From assembly GCA_013375355.1 (NCBI GenBank), contig JABXJV010000262.1, positions 1-12,256 of the forward strand: a stretch of 12,256 bases of DNA, read 5' to 3'. Under the pieces are notes generated by a model, which did no database searches, had not been told where the DNA came from, and saw nothing but the letters and a program-made list of their open reading frames with translations. Source of the stretch: Candidatus Helarchaeota archaeon. Its GTDB lineage: Archaea > Asgardarchaeota > Lokiarchaeia > Helarchaeales > JABXJV01. This document shows, one piece after another, positions 1-6,116 of the stretch. Each line of letters begins with the position of its first letter. Position 1 is the stretch's first letter. The translations under genes and the position numbers were made by a program.

Positions 1-420
1 AAGTTAGAGAAAGGTGGATGTTCTTGTGATAACCCAGAGCCTTGTCGGTCAAAATCCAAGGCATATGAGCGGCAGATCAAAACAATAGAAATTGAAACAG
101 AAGACGCAATAAGCGATGATGGGCAAGAAATATATAATTTGCTGCAAGATAAAGGTATCGAAACTGTTATTATAATGGGAGTACATACCAATGTTTGTGT
201 ACTAGGTCGCCCATTTGGAATTCGCCAAATGGTGTACTTAGGTAAGAGTGTCATATTATGTCGCGATTTGACTGATTCCCATCATAGGGATCCGGGTAAA
301 CACTTTGAGGGACTTGCTCGAATAATTGAGCATATTGAAAAATATTGGTGTCCGACAATAACGAGTAATCAGATTACAGGTGGCAAGCCATTTCGCTTTA
401 AGAATGATAATTCAATATAA
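1..420 (+). CDS. Isochorismatase-family cysteine hydrolase, C-terminal part
   Basis: The frame is open from base 1, so the true start lies outside the window; 139 residues are visible. The segment GVHTNVCVLGRPFG (residues 60-73) is the hallmark of the isochorismatase/nicotinamidase-like fold. Its Cys66 is in the position of the nucleophile, after the usual beta-strand (TVIIMG). It is followed by a typical GK-V-L--DLTD segment. Family members hydrolyse amide or enol-ether bonds, and the substrate cannot be told from this half. The tail (HIEKYWCPTITS, then GGKPFRF) matches from memory a planctomycete-type subgroup often found beside secreted hydrolases. A TTG at 139 could be mistaken for a start, but the reading frame and the family fold continue upstream of it. 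G+C is higher than in the genes that follow. Confidence 0.85.
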   Translation, partial: KLEKGGCSCDNPEPCRSKSKAYERQIKTIEIETEDAISDDGQEIYNLLQDKGIETVIIMGVHTNVCVLGRPFGIRQMVYLGKSVILCRDLTDSHHRDPGKHFEGLARIIEHIEKYWCPTITSNQITGGKPFRFKNDNSI

Positions 421-491
421 ATCAATTGAAAAGTAAAAGAATAATATATTACTCTACGTAATTAAAAGAAAAATAAATTATATCGAAAGTG

Positions 492-507
492 GTAACTTTT
501 TAGTTAC
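492..507. other. Small hairpin after the hydrolase gene
   Basis: GTAACT and AGTTAC form a perfect 6-bp stem around a TTTT loop, 72 bases past the stop of the isochorismatase-like gene. No T-run follows the stem, so it is a poor intrinsic terminator. It may be chance in such AT-rich DNA. Confidence 0.25.
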
Positions 508-586
508 ATATGAGTAAAACGAAAATTTATTGTATGTATTTATTATATTTAGATATTAAAAACTGATAATTTAGTAGCACAAGGGC

Positions 587-614
587 TGAGGTTCAAATCT
601 TCTTGTCCAGACCA
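587..614 (+). pseudogene. tRNA 3'-half fragment ending in CCA
   Basis: The stretch reads as a T-arm plus acceptor 3' strand. The stem TGAGG pairs with CTTCT (one mismatch, one G-T), around the loop TTCAAAT with the invariant TTC. TGTCCAG, a discriminator A and an encoded CCA follow. No matching 5' acceptor strand (CTGGACA) or D-arm lies upstream, so this is not a complete tRNA. A CTGATAA heptamer at 563-569 resembles an Ile anticodon loop, but its stem is poor and the spacing to the T-arm is too long. Tail-only tRNA copies are typical of attachment sites left by integrated elements; decay of a full tRNA gene is the alternative. Confidence 0.5.
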
Positions 615-711
615 ATAATGTCAATGGATTACAGCTTCTCTTGGCAGGGCAAAAAAACACTTCTCCGATGGAACCTTGCCACTTCCTGACACTTTTGGTG
701 TAAAATCGTAA

Positions 712-1102
712 CACTTGTGACACTTATAGCAAAATACTTTTTAGATGTAAATACAGCAGCCGCACGCAGCTATATTGATTATTATAGAGTTACAAAGTTG
801 TTTAAAAATTACCCTCCCTTCTCTGCCAGACAAGCGGGATATAATTCAAAGAACTTTCGTAACCTATTAAAAAGCAAATAGTATAATTGCATGGCTTCCA
901 CAATAAAACCCAGATAAATATTTCCACAAATTGACACACAATATAATATACTTCAATCCCCAAATCAATACTTTCTTAATAGACTCTCCTTTTATAAGTT
1001 AGATACAAATAGTTTTCAAATAGCATTGTAACTCATAAAAATTCAACCAAATTAGTATTCCATTCAACTCTTTTTATTATATCCTCACCAGTGTCACAAG
1101 TG
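712..1102. repeat. 13-base inverted repeat pair about 390 bp apart
   Basis: Bases 712-724 (CACTTGTGACACT) and 1090-1102 (AGTGTCACAAGTG) are exact reverse complements. They bracket about 365 bp without an intact gene. The similarity does not extend further on either side except in scattered bases. The arrangement would fit the ends of a small decayed transposon or MITE, but I see no target-site duplication. Confidence 0.35.
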
Positions 1103-1123
1103 CCACCATTTCACACAAAAAAA

Positions 1124-1142
1124 GCAAAAATCGGCAATGTGA
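1124..1142 (+). repeat. Dispersed 19-base repeat, copy 1
   Basis: GCAAAAATCGGCAATGTGA matches the copy at 8558-8576 with one difference. Here the copy sits in a larger inverted repeat: TTTCACA at 1109-1115 pairs with TGTGAAA at 1138-1144. Both copies lie in non-coding DNA. Confidence 0.4.
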
Positions 1143-1497
1143 AAAAATTATTTAGCAGGATTTTTGTATATAGAAATAATTTAATGATATGCTAAAGGGT
1201 TTTGAAAACCCACTCATTTTTTATCTATTTTAAATCATCAACAATAAATAGAACTGCAGGCGCACAGATTTTCAGTCATTTTTTGCTTTGATAACAAAAG
1301 TAAACATAAGTATTATAAATTATTGTATAATATTTTACAATAAATAGTTATTAATATCAACTAATTCCTGTTGTATATTGTTATTATATAATTTATAGAG
1401 AATGATTTTATACGGTATATTTTTTGTTGCATATTAAAAGAAAATGTATTAAATTGATAATATTGGATTTAGAAAATTGCCAATTGGAATTGGTGAA

Positions 1498-1656
1498 ATG
1501 AAAAAAAGCCTTTGCGACTCAAGAGGCGGCAAACCATTGTGGTGTTTCCTATCAATCAATAATTAATAGATTGAATCAAAGAAACTAAAAGCATATAAAA
1601 CTCTTGGCAGCCATAGAAGGATACTATTAGAAAATTTTGAAGTGTTTTTAAAATAA
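1498..1656 (+). pseudogene. Broken excisionase/MerR-type helix-turn-helix gene
   Basis: An ATG at 1498 is followed by a run of seven A. Reading on in the second frame (1502-1585) gives TQEAANHCGVSYQSIINRL, a clear helix-turn-helix of the excisionase/BldC/MerR-like type. At about 1581 the homology moves to the first frame (1582-1656), giving KLKAYKTLGSHRRI and then LLENFEVFLK before TAA. Together these make one continuous domain of about 50 residues that needs two single-base corrections, both in A-rich runs. The first frame then carries further stops at 1693 and 1705. Its last stop (TGA, 1756-1758) overlaps the HDOD start codon as ATGA. In many genomes this domain is fused to a receiver, so the ancestor may have been a DNA-binding response regulator of this operon. 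Sequencing or assembly error in homopolymers is the main alternative to real decay. Confidence 0.65.
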
Positions 1657-1754
1657 AACTATATGCTCCCTTTAGAAAAACAATTATTTCTATAACAAAT
1701 ATTATAAAAAACAATAATAATTACGCCATTGGAATACATTGAGGATACAGAAAA

Positions 1755-2633
1755 ATGAAATTACCTGATGAAAAAGCGAGTAAGATTAAGAAGATTATTG
1801 GATTGGTTAATAATTCAGAGATTTCCTCGATTAAACATACTGTAATGGAATTAATAAAAATAATCGATAATCCCAGTTCAAGTGCCAAAGACTTAAAAAA
1901 TATAATTGAAATTGACCCTCCGCTGACCGCAAAATTATTAAAACTCACAAACTCCGCATATTATGGTTTCCGTAGAAAGATAAGTGAAATACAGGAAGCT
2001 ATAGTTTACATCGGATTTGATGATGTTAAAGAATTAGCATTACGTCAAAAGGTTTGTGAATTATTTGAAAGCAATGATTACTTATTTGGATATACAAGGA
2101 TATCATTATGGAAACATAGCGTTGCCGTGGCTCTTTGCAGTAAACTAATTTATAGGAGAGAATTTAGAGAACGGGGAGAAAATATTTATGCTACAGGTCT
2201 ATTACATGACATAGGTGTTATAGTCCTTGACCAGTTTCTGCATCCCCGCTTTGTAGATATTTTAAAAAAATCAAAAAATGAAAAAAATAATTTAGTAAAT
2301 ACAGAGTCTGCTCTTTTAGGTTTTAATCATGCTGATATTGGAGCAGCAATAGCCAAGGACTGGGGTTTCCCAGATGAAATGGTAAAGGCTATAAGAAATC
2401 ATCATAACTTAGATAGTGTAATTGACGAATATACGAAAAGTACTTTAACAACTTATATTGCAAACTATATTTGTCAAACCAAATCTCTCGGTTATGATGA
2501 CTCTCCATATAAAGATAAAAATTTATTCTATAATTGTTTAAAGAAACTTAAGATTAAAGAAGTAGCAATAGAATTAATAATTGATGAAGTAAAAAAGAAT
2601 ATTGGCAAGATGGAAGAAGCAGGATGGTTTTAA
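1755..2633 (+). CDS. HDOD domain signalling protein
   Basis: The protein has 292 residues, with no signal peptide or membrane segment. Residues about 23-225 form an HDOD domain. DPPLTAKLLKLTNSAYYG (54-71) is the typical entry motif, followed by the AIVYIGFDDVKELAL helix, LWKHSVAVA (His121), LLHDIG (His151-Asp152), NHADIGA (His192, Asp194) and RNHH (His216-217). HDOD proteins are relatives of HD phosphohydrolases that usually lack full metal-dependent catalysis and act as signalling or scaffold partners of kinases and receivers. This copy keeps more of the His/Asp set than many, so weak phosphodiesterase activity cannot be excluded. GAGG at 1741-1744 lies 10 bases before ATG 1755. The stop is one base before the kinase start, so the two are surely co-transcribed and probably translationally coupled. 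Confidence 0.9.
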   Translation: MKLPDEKASKIKKIIGLVNNSEISSIKHTVMELIKIIDNPSSSAKDLKNIIEIDPPLTAKLLKLTNSAYYGFRRKISEIQEAIVYIGFDDVKELALRQKVCELFESNDYLFGYTRISLWKHSVAVALCSKLIYRREFRERGENIYATGLLHDIGVIVLDQFLHPRFVDILKKSKNEKNNLVNTESALLGFNHADIGAAIAKDWGFPDEMVKAIRNHHNLDSVIDEYTKSTLTTYIANYICQTKSLGYDDSPYKDKNLFYNCLKKLKIKEVAIELIIDEVKKNIGKMEEAGWF

Positions 2634-2634
2634 A

Positions 2635-4008
2635 ATGGGAAATAATAAATTAAAAGATAAAATTGAATTATTGGAAGTAAAATTAAAACATTTGGAAAAT
2701 GACTATTTTCTGGCTAAAGAGGAGAATGAAGTTTCTTCAGGGAAATATTTAGAAATATTATCGGAACAAACGAAGAATAACAAAAAATTACAACAGGAAA
2801 TTGCTGAGCGTAAAAAGACCGAGAAAGAACTGAGAAAAAGTAAGCAATTGATTGAAAAAACATTCAACAGCCTCAACGATGCTATTTTTATTCTTAATGC
2901 CACAACACCGCCTATTGCCATAGACTGCAATCATGCAGCATTAGAGATGTTTGGCTACAGGCGGGAGGAAATCTTTGAAAATACGCCTGAATTTCTTTTT
3001 ATTAGTGATTCATCGTTTGAGGAATTTAAAAAACATCTTTATCCTGCAGTAGTGAGAAAAGGATTTTTTTCTCACTTTGAATTCGAGATGAAGCGAAAGA
3101 ATGGAACTATCTTTCCTACTGAAAATTTTATAATCCCATTAAAAGATGAACTTGGTAACCAAACAGGTTGGGTGAGTGTAATTAGAGATATTACCGAACG
3201 GAAACAGATGGAGCAAATGTTGATTCAATCGGAGAAGATGGCATCTATTGGAACACTTGCTGCTGGAGTTGCACATGAGATAAATAATCCGATAGGATAT
3301 ATTTATAATAATTTAAAAATTCTTTTAAAATATAATGAAAAAAATAAAAATTTCTATACAAATATTCAGGAATTAATTGAAGAGCATACAAAAGAAAAAA
3401 TCATTATTGAAAAATTTATGAAGTTAAAAGAAGATGCTGATATTGATTATCTTTTTAACGATATAAGTAGTGCTACTGAAGAATCGATTGAAGGGGCTGA
3501 AAAGGTGATAAAAATAGTTTCAGATTTGAAAAGTTTTGCTCGGAAAGAAAAGCCTAAAATGGAAATTGCAGATATTAACAAGGGAATAGAAAAAACTCTT
3601 AATATCGTGTGGAATGAATTGAAATACAAATCTGAAGTTGTAAAGGAATTTGGTGATATACTAGAAATAGAATGTGATATAAAAAGATTGGAACAGGTAT
3701 TTGTGAACATCCTTGTTAATGCCGTTCAGGCAATCGAGAATCGTGGAGTTATCAAGATTAAAACATTTACTAAGAACAATTTTATTGTAATTCGAATAAG
3801 TGATACAGGGAAAGGGATACCGAAAGAAAATGTTGGAAAAATATTTGATGCTTTTTATACAACCAAAGAACCTGGTAAGGGCACGGGTCTTGGATTATCT
3901 ATTTCGTATAAAATAATTCAGGAACATGATGGAACCATTGATGTAGAAAGCGAAGTCGGAAAAGGGACGACGTTCACAATTAAACTACCGGTAAAGAAAC
4001 CAGATTAA
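2635..4008 (+). CDS. Soluble PAS-domain sensor histidine kinase
   Basis: The protein has 457 residues in this order: charged coiled coil (about 1-71), one PAS domain with its C-terminal cap (about 75-188, ending DITERK), a HisKA dimerisation domain with GVAHEINNP (phospho-accepting His214), and a GHKL ATPase. The ATPase has the N-box NILVNAVQAI (Asn362), DTGKGIP (Asp390), the F-box FDAFYTT and GTGLGLS (from Gly416). All catalytic motifs are intact. There is no transmembrane helix, so it senses a cytosolic cue, possibly through a PAS ligand. Between the H-box and N-box lies a long charged helical insert (about 225-300). ATG 2635 with AGGA at 2620-2623 is chosen over an in-frame TTG at 2602, which would overlap the HDOD gene and adds no family sequence. 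The cognate targets are probably the receivers downstream. Confidence 0.93.
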   Translation: MGNNKLKDKIELLEVKLKHLENDYFLAKEENEVSSGKYLEILSEQTKNNKKLQQEIAERKKTEKELRKSKQLIEKTFNSLNDAIFILNATTPPIAIDCNHAALEMFGYRREEIFENTPEFLFISDSSFEEFKKHLYPAVVRKGFFSHFEFEMKRKNGTIFPTENFIIPLKDELGNQTGWVSVIRDITERKQMEQMLIQSEKMASIGTLAAGVAHEINNPIGYIYNNLKILLKYNEKNKNFYTNIQELIEEHTKEKIIIEKFMKLKEDADIDYLFNDISSATEESIEGAEKVIKIVSDLKSFARKEKPKMEIADINKGIEKTLNIVWNELKYKSEVVKEFGDILEIECDIKRLEQVFVNILVNAVQAIENRGVIKIKTFTKNNFIVIRISDTGKGIPKENVGKIFDAFYTTKEPGKGTGLGLSISYKIIQEHDGTIDVESEVGKGTTFTIKLPVKKPD

Positions 4009-4011
4009 ACT

Positions 4012-4153
4012 AAACAACAAAAAATCCTTATTGTAGAATGAAGAATAAAGTTTTATAGAAAAAATCTTTTGAAGTGAGGGCATTGTATTTCTGAAAAAAC
4101 CAATTAAAATTAAGACATTGTATGGAGTTTTAAATAAAATTATTAAAGGATAA
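4012..4153 (+). pseudogene. Decayed receiver-domain gene
   Basis: Directly after the kinase stop, frame 1 reads KQQKILIVE (4012-4038), the first strand and start of the acidic pocket of a response-regulator receiver, and then a stop. Frame 2 continues with EE, a stop, a helix-like SFIEKIF and another stop. From 4073 it gives SEGIVFLKKPIKIKTLYG and then VLNKIIKG before TAA at 4151. FLKKPI is the conserved Lys-Pro of the last receiver loop, followed by the usual final helix. The phospho-acceptor middle is missing. I infer a CheY-like gene that lost about 65-70 codons and gained a frameshift and stops. It sits exactly between the kinase and the intact receiver, where a tandem receiver would be expected. 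Confidence 0.55.
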
Positions 4154-4159
4154 ATTACT

Positions 4160-4543
4160 ATGCATTACAACAAAAAATTATTGATTATTGAAGATGAGAA
4201 AAATATGAGGAATACTATAAAAAGGACGTTGAAACAAGGTTTACCTTCGGTTATTATTCTCGAAACAGGGGAAAGTAAAGAGGCTTTGAAAATTGTAGAA
4301 GATTCTAAGCCTGATTTGATTCTTCTCGATGTATTAATGCCCAATATGAATGGATTGCAGGTACTGAAGGCTTTAAAAGAAAGTAAGAATAGAGAAATAA
4401 GAAAAATACCCGTAATAATGTTAACTGGAGTAGGTAATATAGAAATTGCCTCCATAGCAAAAAAAATGGGTGCTGTTAGTTATATCACAAAACCATTTAA
4501 TGAAGAAATATTTTTGGTGAAGATTAAAAACTATTTAGTATAA
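4160..4543 (+). CDS. Single-domain CheY-like response regulator
   Basis: The 127 residues are one complete receiver domain with nothing after it. The acidic pair lies in IIEDE (Glu11, Asp12), the phospho-acceptor is Asp57 in LILLDVLMPNMNG, the switch Thr is Thr89 in MLTG, and Lys111 is in ITKPF. With no output domain it must act by protein-protein contact or as a phosphate relay or sink. Likely partners are the upstream kinase and the HDOD protein or the FapA-like protein. AAAGGA at 4145-4150 lies 9 bases before ATG 4160. It is separated from the kinase by 151 bases that contain a decayed receiver. Confidence 0.93.
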   Translation: MHYNKKLLIIEDEKNMRNTIKRTLKQGLPSVIILETGESKEALKIVEDSKPDLILLDVLMPNMNGLQVLKALKESKNREIRKIPVIMLTGVGNIEIASIAKKMGAVSYITKPFNEEIFLVKIKNYLV

Positions 4544-4640
4544 ATGCAGGTTTAATTGTTTATAATTAGTTAAATATAAGTTGATATTTAAAAATGCAAT
4601 AAATAGTATCGTAAAATAATTACAAACTATAGATTATTTG

Positions 4641-4829
4641 ATGAAAAGTTTAAAAAAGAACACCCAGGAGCTTAAAGATGCGGAGTTAATTAATGATGCA
4701 GCATGGAAACTGGCAAAATTAATAAAGAAGATAAGTAAATTGAAGGGGAATGGAATGAAGATAACTTAATACTCGCCTGGTACAGATATGATTGATTTGA
4801 GTGATGATGAAGGGATAAAAAATAAATGA
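4641..4829 (+). pseudogene. Short helical ORF with a premature stop
   Basis: ATG 4641 opens a 42-codon frame ending at TAA 4767. The same frame then continues for 19 more codons as YSPGTDMIDLSDDEGIKNK to TGA 4827. The first part (about residues 8-35, ELKDAELINDAAWKLAKLI) is a clean amphipathic helix. The frame abuts a receiver-like start in the next frame. I do not recognise the family with certainty. The pattern of helix, then Y--GT-MIDL, recalls the C-terminal tail of dimerisation modules placed before receiver genes. If the TAA is real, the first 42 residues could still be a small expressed protein. No good ribosome binding site is visible. Confidence 0.35.
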
Positions 4830-4939
4830 TTATAATATATTAGTTGTAGATGATCAAGATTTTATTGAGAACTGTTAATATGTTAGTCAAAAAAAATAGT
4901 GATAAATAAAACATTTTAATTGTGGATTATTATAAATAA
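4828..4939 (+). pseudogene. Decayed receiver-domain gene, second copy
   Basis: Frame 1 from 4828 reads DYNILVVDDQDFIENC, a textbook receiver first strand with the acidic Asp-Asp pair, then a stop at 4876. Shifting to frame 2 from 4871 gives TVNMLVKKNSDK, a stop, and NILIVDYYK. The last piece looks like the third strand with the phospho-acceptor Asp (compare DLILLD), followed by stops. The remainder of the domain is absent. A decayed CheY-like gene with one frameshift and a large deletion is the simplest reading. Confidence 0.55.
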
Positions 4940-5079
4940 TAGGTGATATTAAATTGGGAATAGATGTAGATAGTAATTGTATGTGAGAAAATTAATGTAA
5001 TAATATCAGAAAAAAATGTATTATACATAAAATTTTAATAACAATCATATTAACAGATATTTTAAGAGAGGTACTAAAA

Positions 5080-6114
5080 ATGATCAAACATAAATTCATT
5101 TTTGTTGATGATGAAGAAAATGTTCTTAAGTCATTGGAGAGATTATTTCAAAATGAGGGTTATGAAATTTATACTGCTTCCAGTGGACAAGAAGCACTTA
5201 AGTTACTGGATGAGCATGAATTTTCATTAATTCTTTCTGATTACAGGATGCCGGAATTAAATGGGATTGATTTTTTAAAATTAGCAAAAGAAAAATCTCC
5301 CAATACTATCAGGATGATATTAACTGGATTTGCCGATGTTGATGTAGCTATTTCCGCTATTAATGAAGGAGAAGTTTACAAATTTGTAGAGAAACCCTGG
5401 AACGGTGAAAATCTTAAGGTCCAGATAAAAAGAGCAGTTGAGCATTATGAATTGGTTAAAGAAAGAAAAGAACTTTTAGAAAAGGTAAAAAAGCAAAATG
5501 AAGAATTGAAAGAATGGAATATAAACCTGGAAAAGAAGGTTGAGGAAAAAACTGTGGAACTTAAGAAAGCTTATGAAAAGTTGGAGTTGAAAGTAAAAGA
5601 ACTGGAAGGGAGAGATAAAATTCTTCAATCTTTACTTACAATAAACGCTTTTGAAGATATATTAAACTTAATTTTAGAAGTGATTCTGGATATCGTAAAG
5701 TTTGATAATATTGTTATATATGTTGCGGATAAAGAACAAAAATTAATGTCTCCTAAAATAGGATATTTAATAAAAAACAGTAAAAAGGTGAGATTAGGTG
5801 AAAAGATAAAAAATTTCCCCACACTGCCCATTCCTAAGTTAGACAAAGATAAGTTAGTATCATCAGTTGACGAATATAAAATCAATAAAATCAATGAGTA
5901 TTCATATCTTATTCCAATAGAGAAAGAAAATATTTGTTTGGGAGTCATTCTTATTGACAATTCAAAAATCAAAAAAGCAGTTGAAAAAGACAAGTTAAAA
6001 ATTGTTGCAGGATATGCATCGTTGACCGCCCTTGCTATTAATGATTATTTAGTTACTTCCAACTTGCCAGATATGCATGATAAAATAAATGAAATATTAG
6101 GAGAATTTAAATAG
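5080..6114 (+). CDS. Response regulator: receiver, coiled coil and GAF-like domain
   Basis: The protein has 344 residues. The receiver spans 1-122, with FVDDEE (Asp10-Asp11), phospho-acceptor Asp54 in LILSDYRMPELNG, Thr82 in ILTGFAD and Lys105 in FVEKPW. The TGFAD and EKPW signatures are typical of receivers linked to RpfG or HD-GYP proteins. Residues about 123-185 are a strong charged coiled coil. Residues about 186-325 look like a GAF domain. No HD-GYP, GGDEF or DNA-binding output is present. It is therefore an integrator: phosphorylation could alter dimerisation, or binding of a small molecule by the GAF domain. AGAGAGGT at 5065-5072 precedes ATG 5080. Only two bases separate its stop from the FapA-like start, so the two are expressed together and may bind each other. 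Confidence 0.88.
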   Translation: MIKHKFIFVDDEENVLKSLERLFQNEGYEIYTASSGQEALKLLDEHEFSLILSDYRMPELNGIDFLKLAKEKSPNTIRMILTGFADVDVAISAINEGEVYKFVEKPWNGENLKVQIKRAVEHYELVKERKELLEKVKKQNEELKEWNINLEKKVEEKTVELKKAYEKLELKVKELEGRDKILQSLLTINAFEDILNLILEVILDIVKFDNIVIYVADKEQKLMSPKIGYLIKNSKKVRLGEKIKNFPTLPIPKLDKDKLVSSVDEYKINKINEYSYLIPIEKENICLGVILIDNSKIKKAVEKDKLKIVAGYASLTALAINDYLVTSNLPDMHDKINEILGEFK

Positions 6115-6116
6115 AC

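Larger units (their letters stand above)
421..1497. other. Long gene-poor stretch
   Basis: No intact gene is recognisable in about 1.08 kb. It holds a small hairpin, a tRNA 3'-half fragment, a 13-base inverted repeat pair, one copy of a dispersed 19-base repeat, and short open stretches on both strands that look like gene scraps. The plus-strand open stretch 690-881 gives 63 codons ending in TAG. Its last part (residues about 25-63) has a faint helix-turn-helix look with AGYNSKNF, loosely like the end of AraC-type regulators, but there is no start codon in place. The minus strand is open at 621-740 and contains a CxxCxxC cluster. From about 900 the DNA is very AT-rich and I see nothing coding. 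Confidence 0.55.
4544..5079 (+). other. Intergenic region with signalling-gene remnants
   Basis: The 536 bases between the two intact receiver genes have no intact gene over 45 codons. Bases 4641-4939 contain two decayed pieces described separately. The remainder (4544-4640 and 4940-5060) is very AT-rich and shows nothing I can name. The region ends with AGAGAGGT at 5065-5072, a strong ribosome binding site for the next gene. Confidence 0.6.

Noticed and set aside
139..420. Independent 93-residue gene starting at TTG 139
   Set aside because: The frame is open to base 1 and the isochorismatase fold needs the upstream part, so it is a partial gene.
1371..1392. Promoter TTGTAT...TATAAT upstream of the HTH remnant
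   Set aside because: The spacer is only 10 bases, and TATAAT-like words are expected by chance in such AT-rich DNA.
2602..2634. TTG at 2602 as the kinase start
   Set aside because: It would overlap the HDOD gene and adds 11 residues unlike the family. ATG 2635 has AGGA at good spacing.
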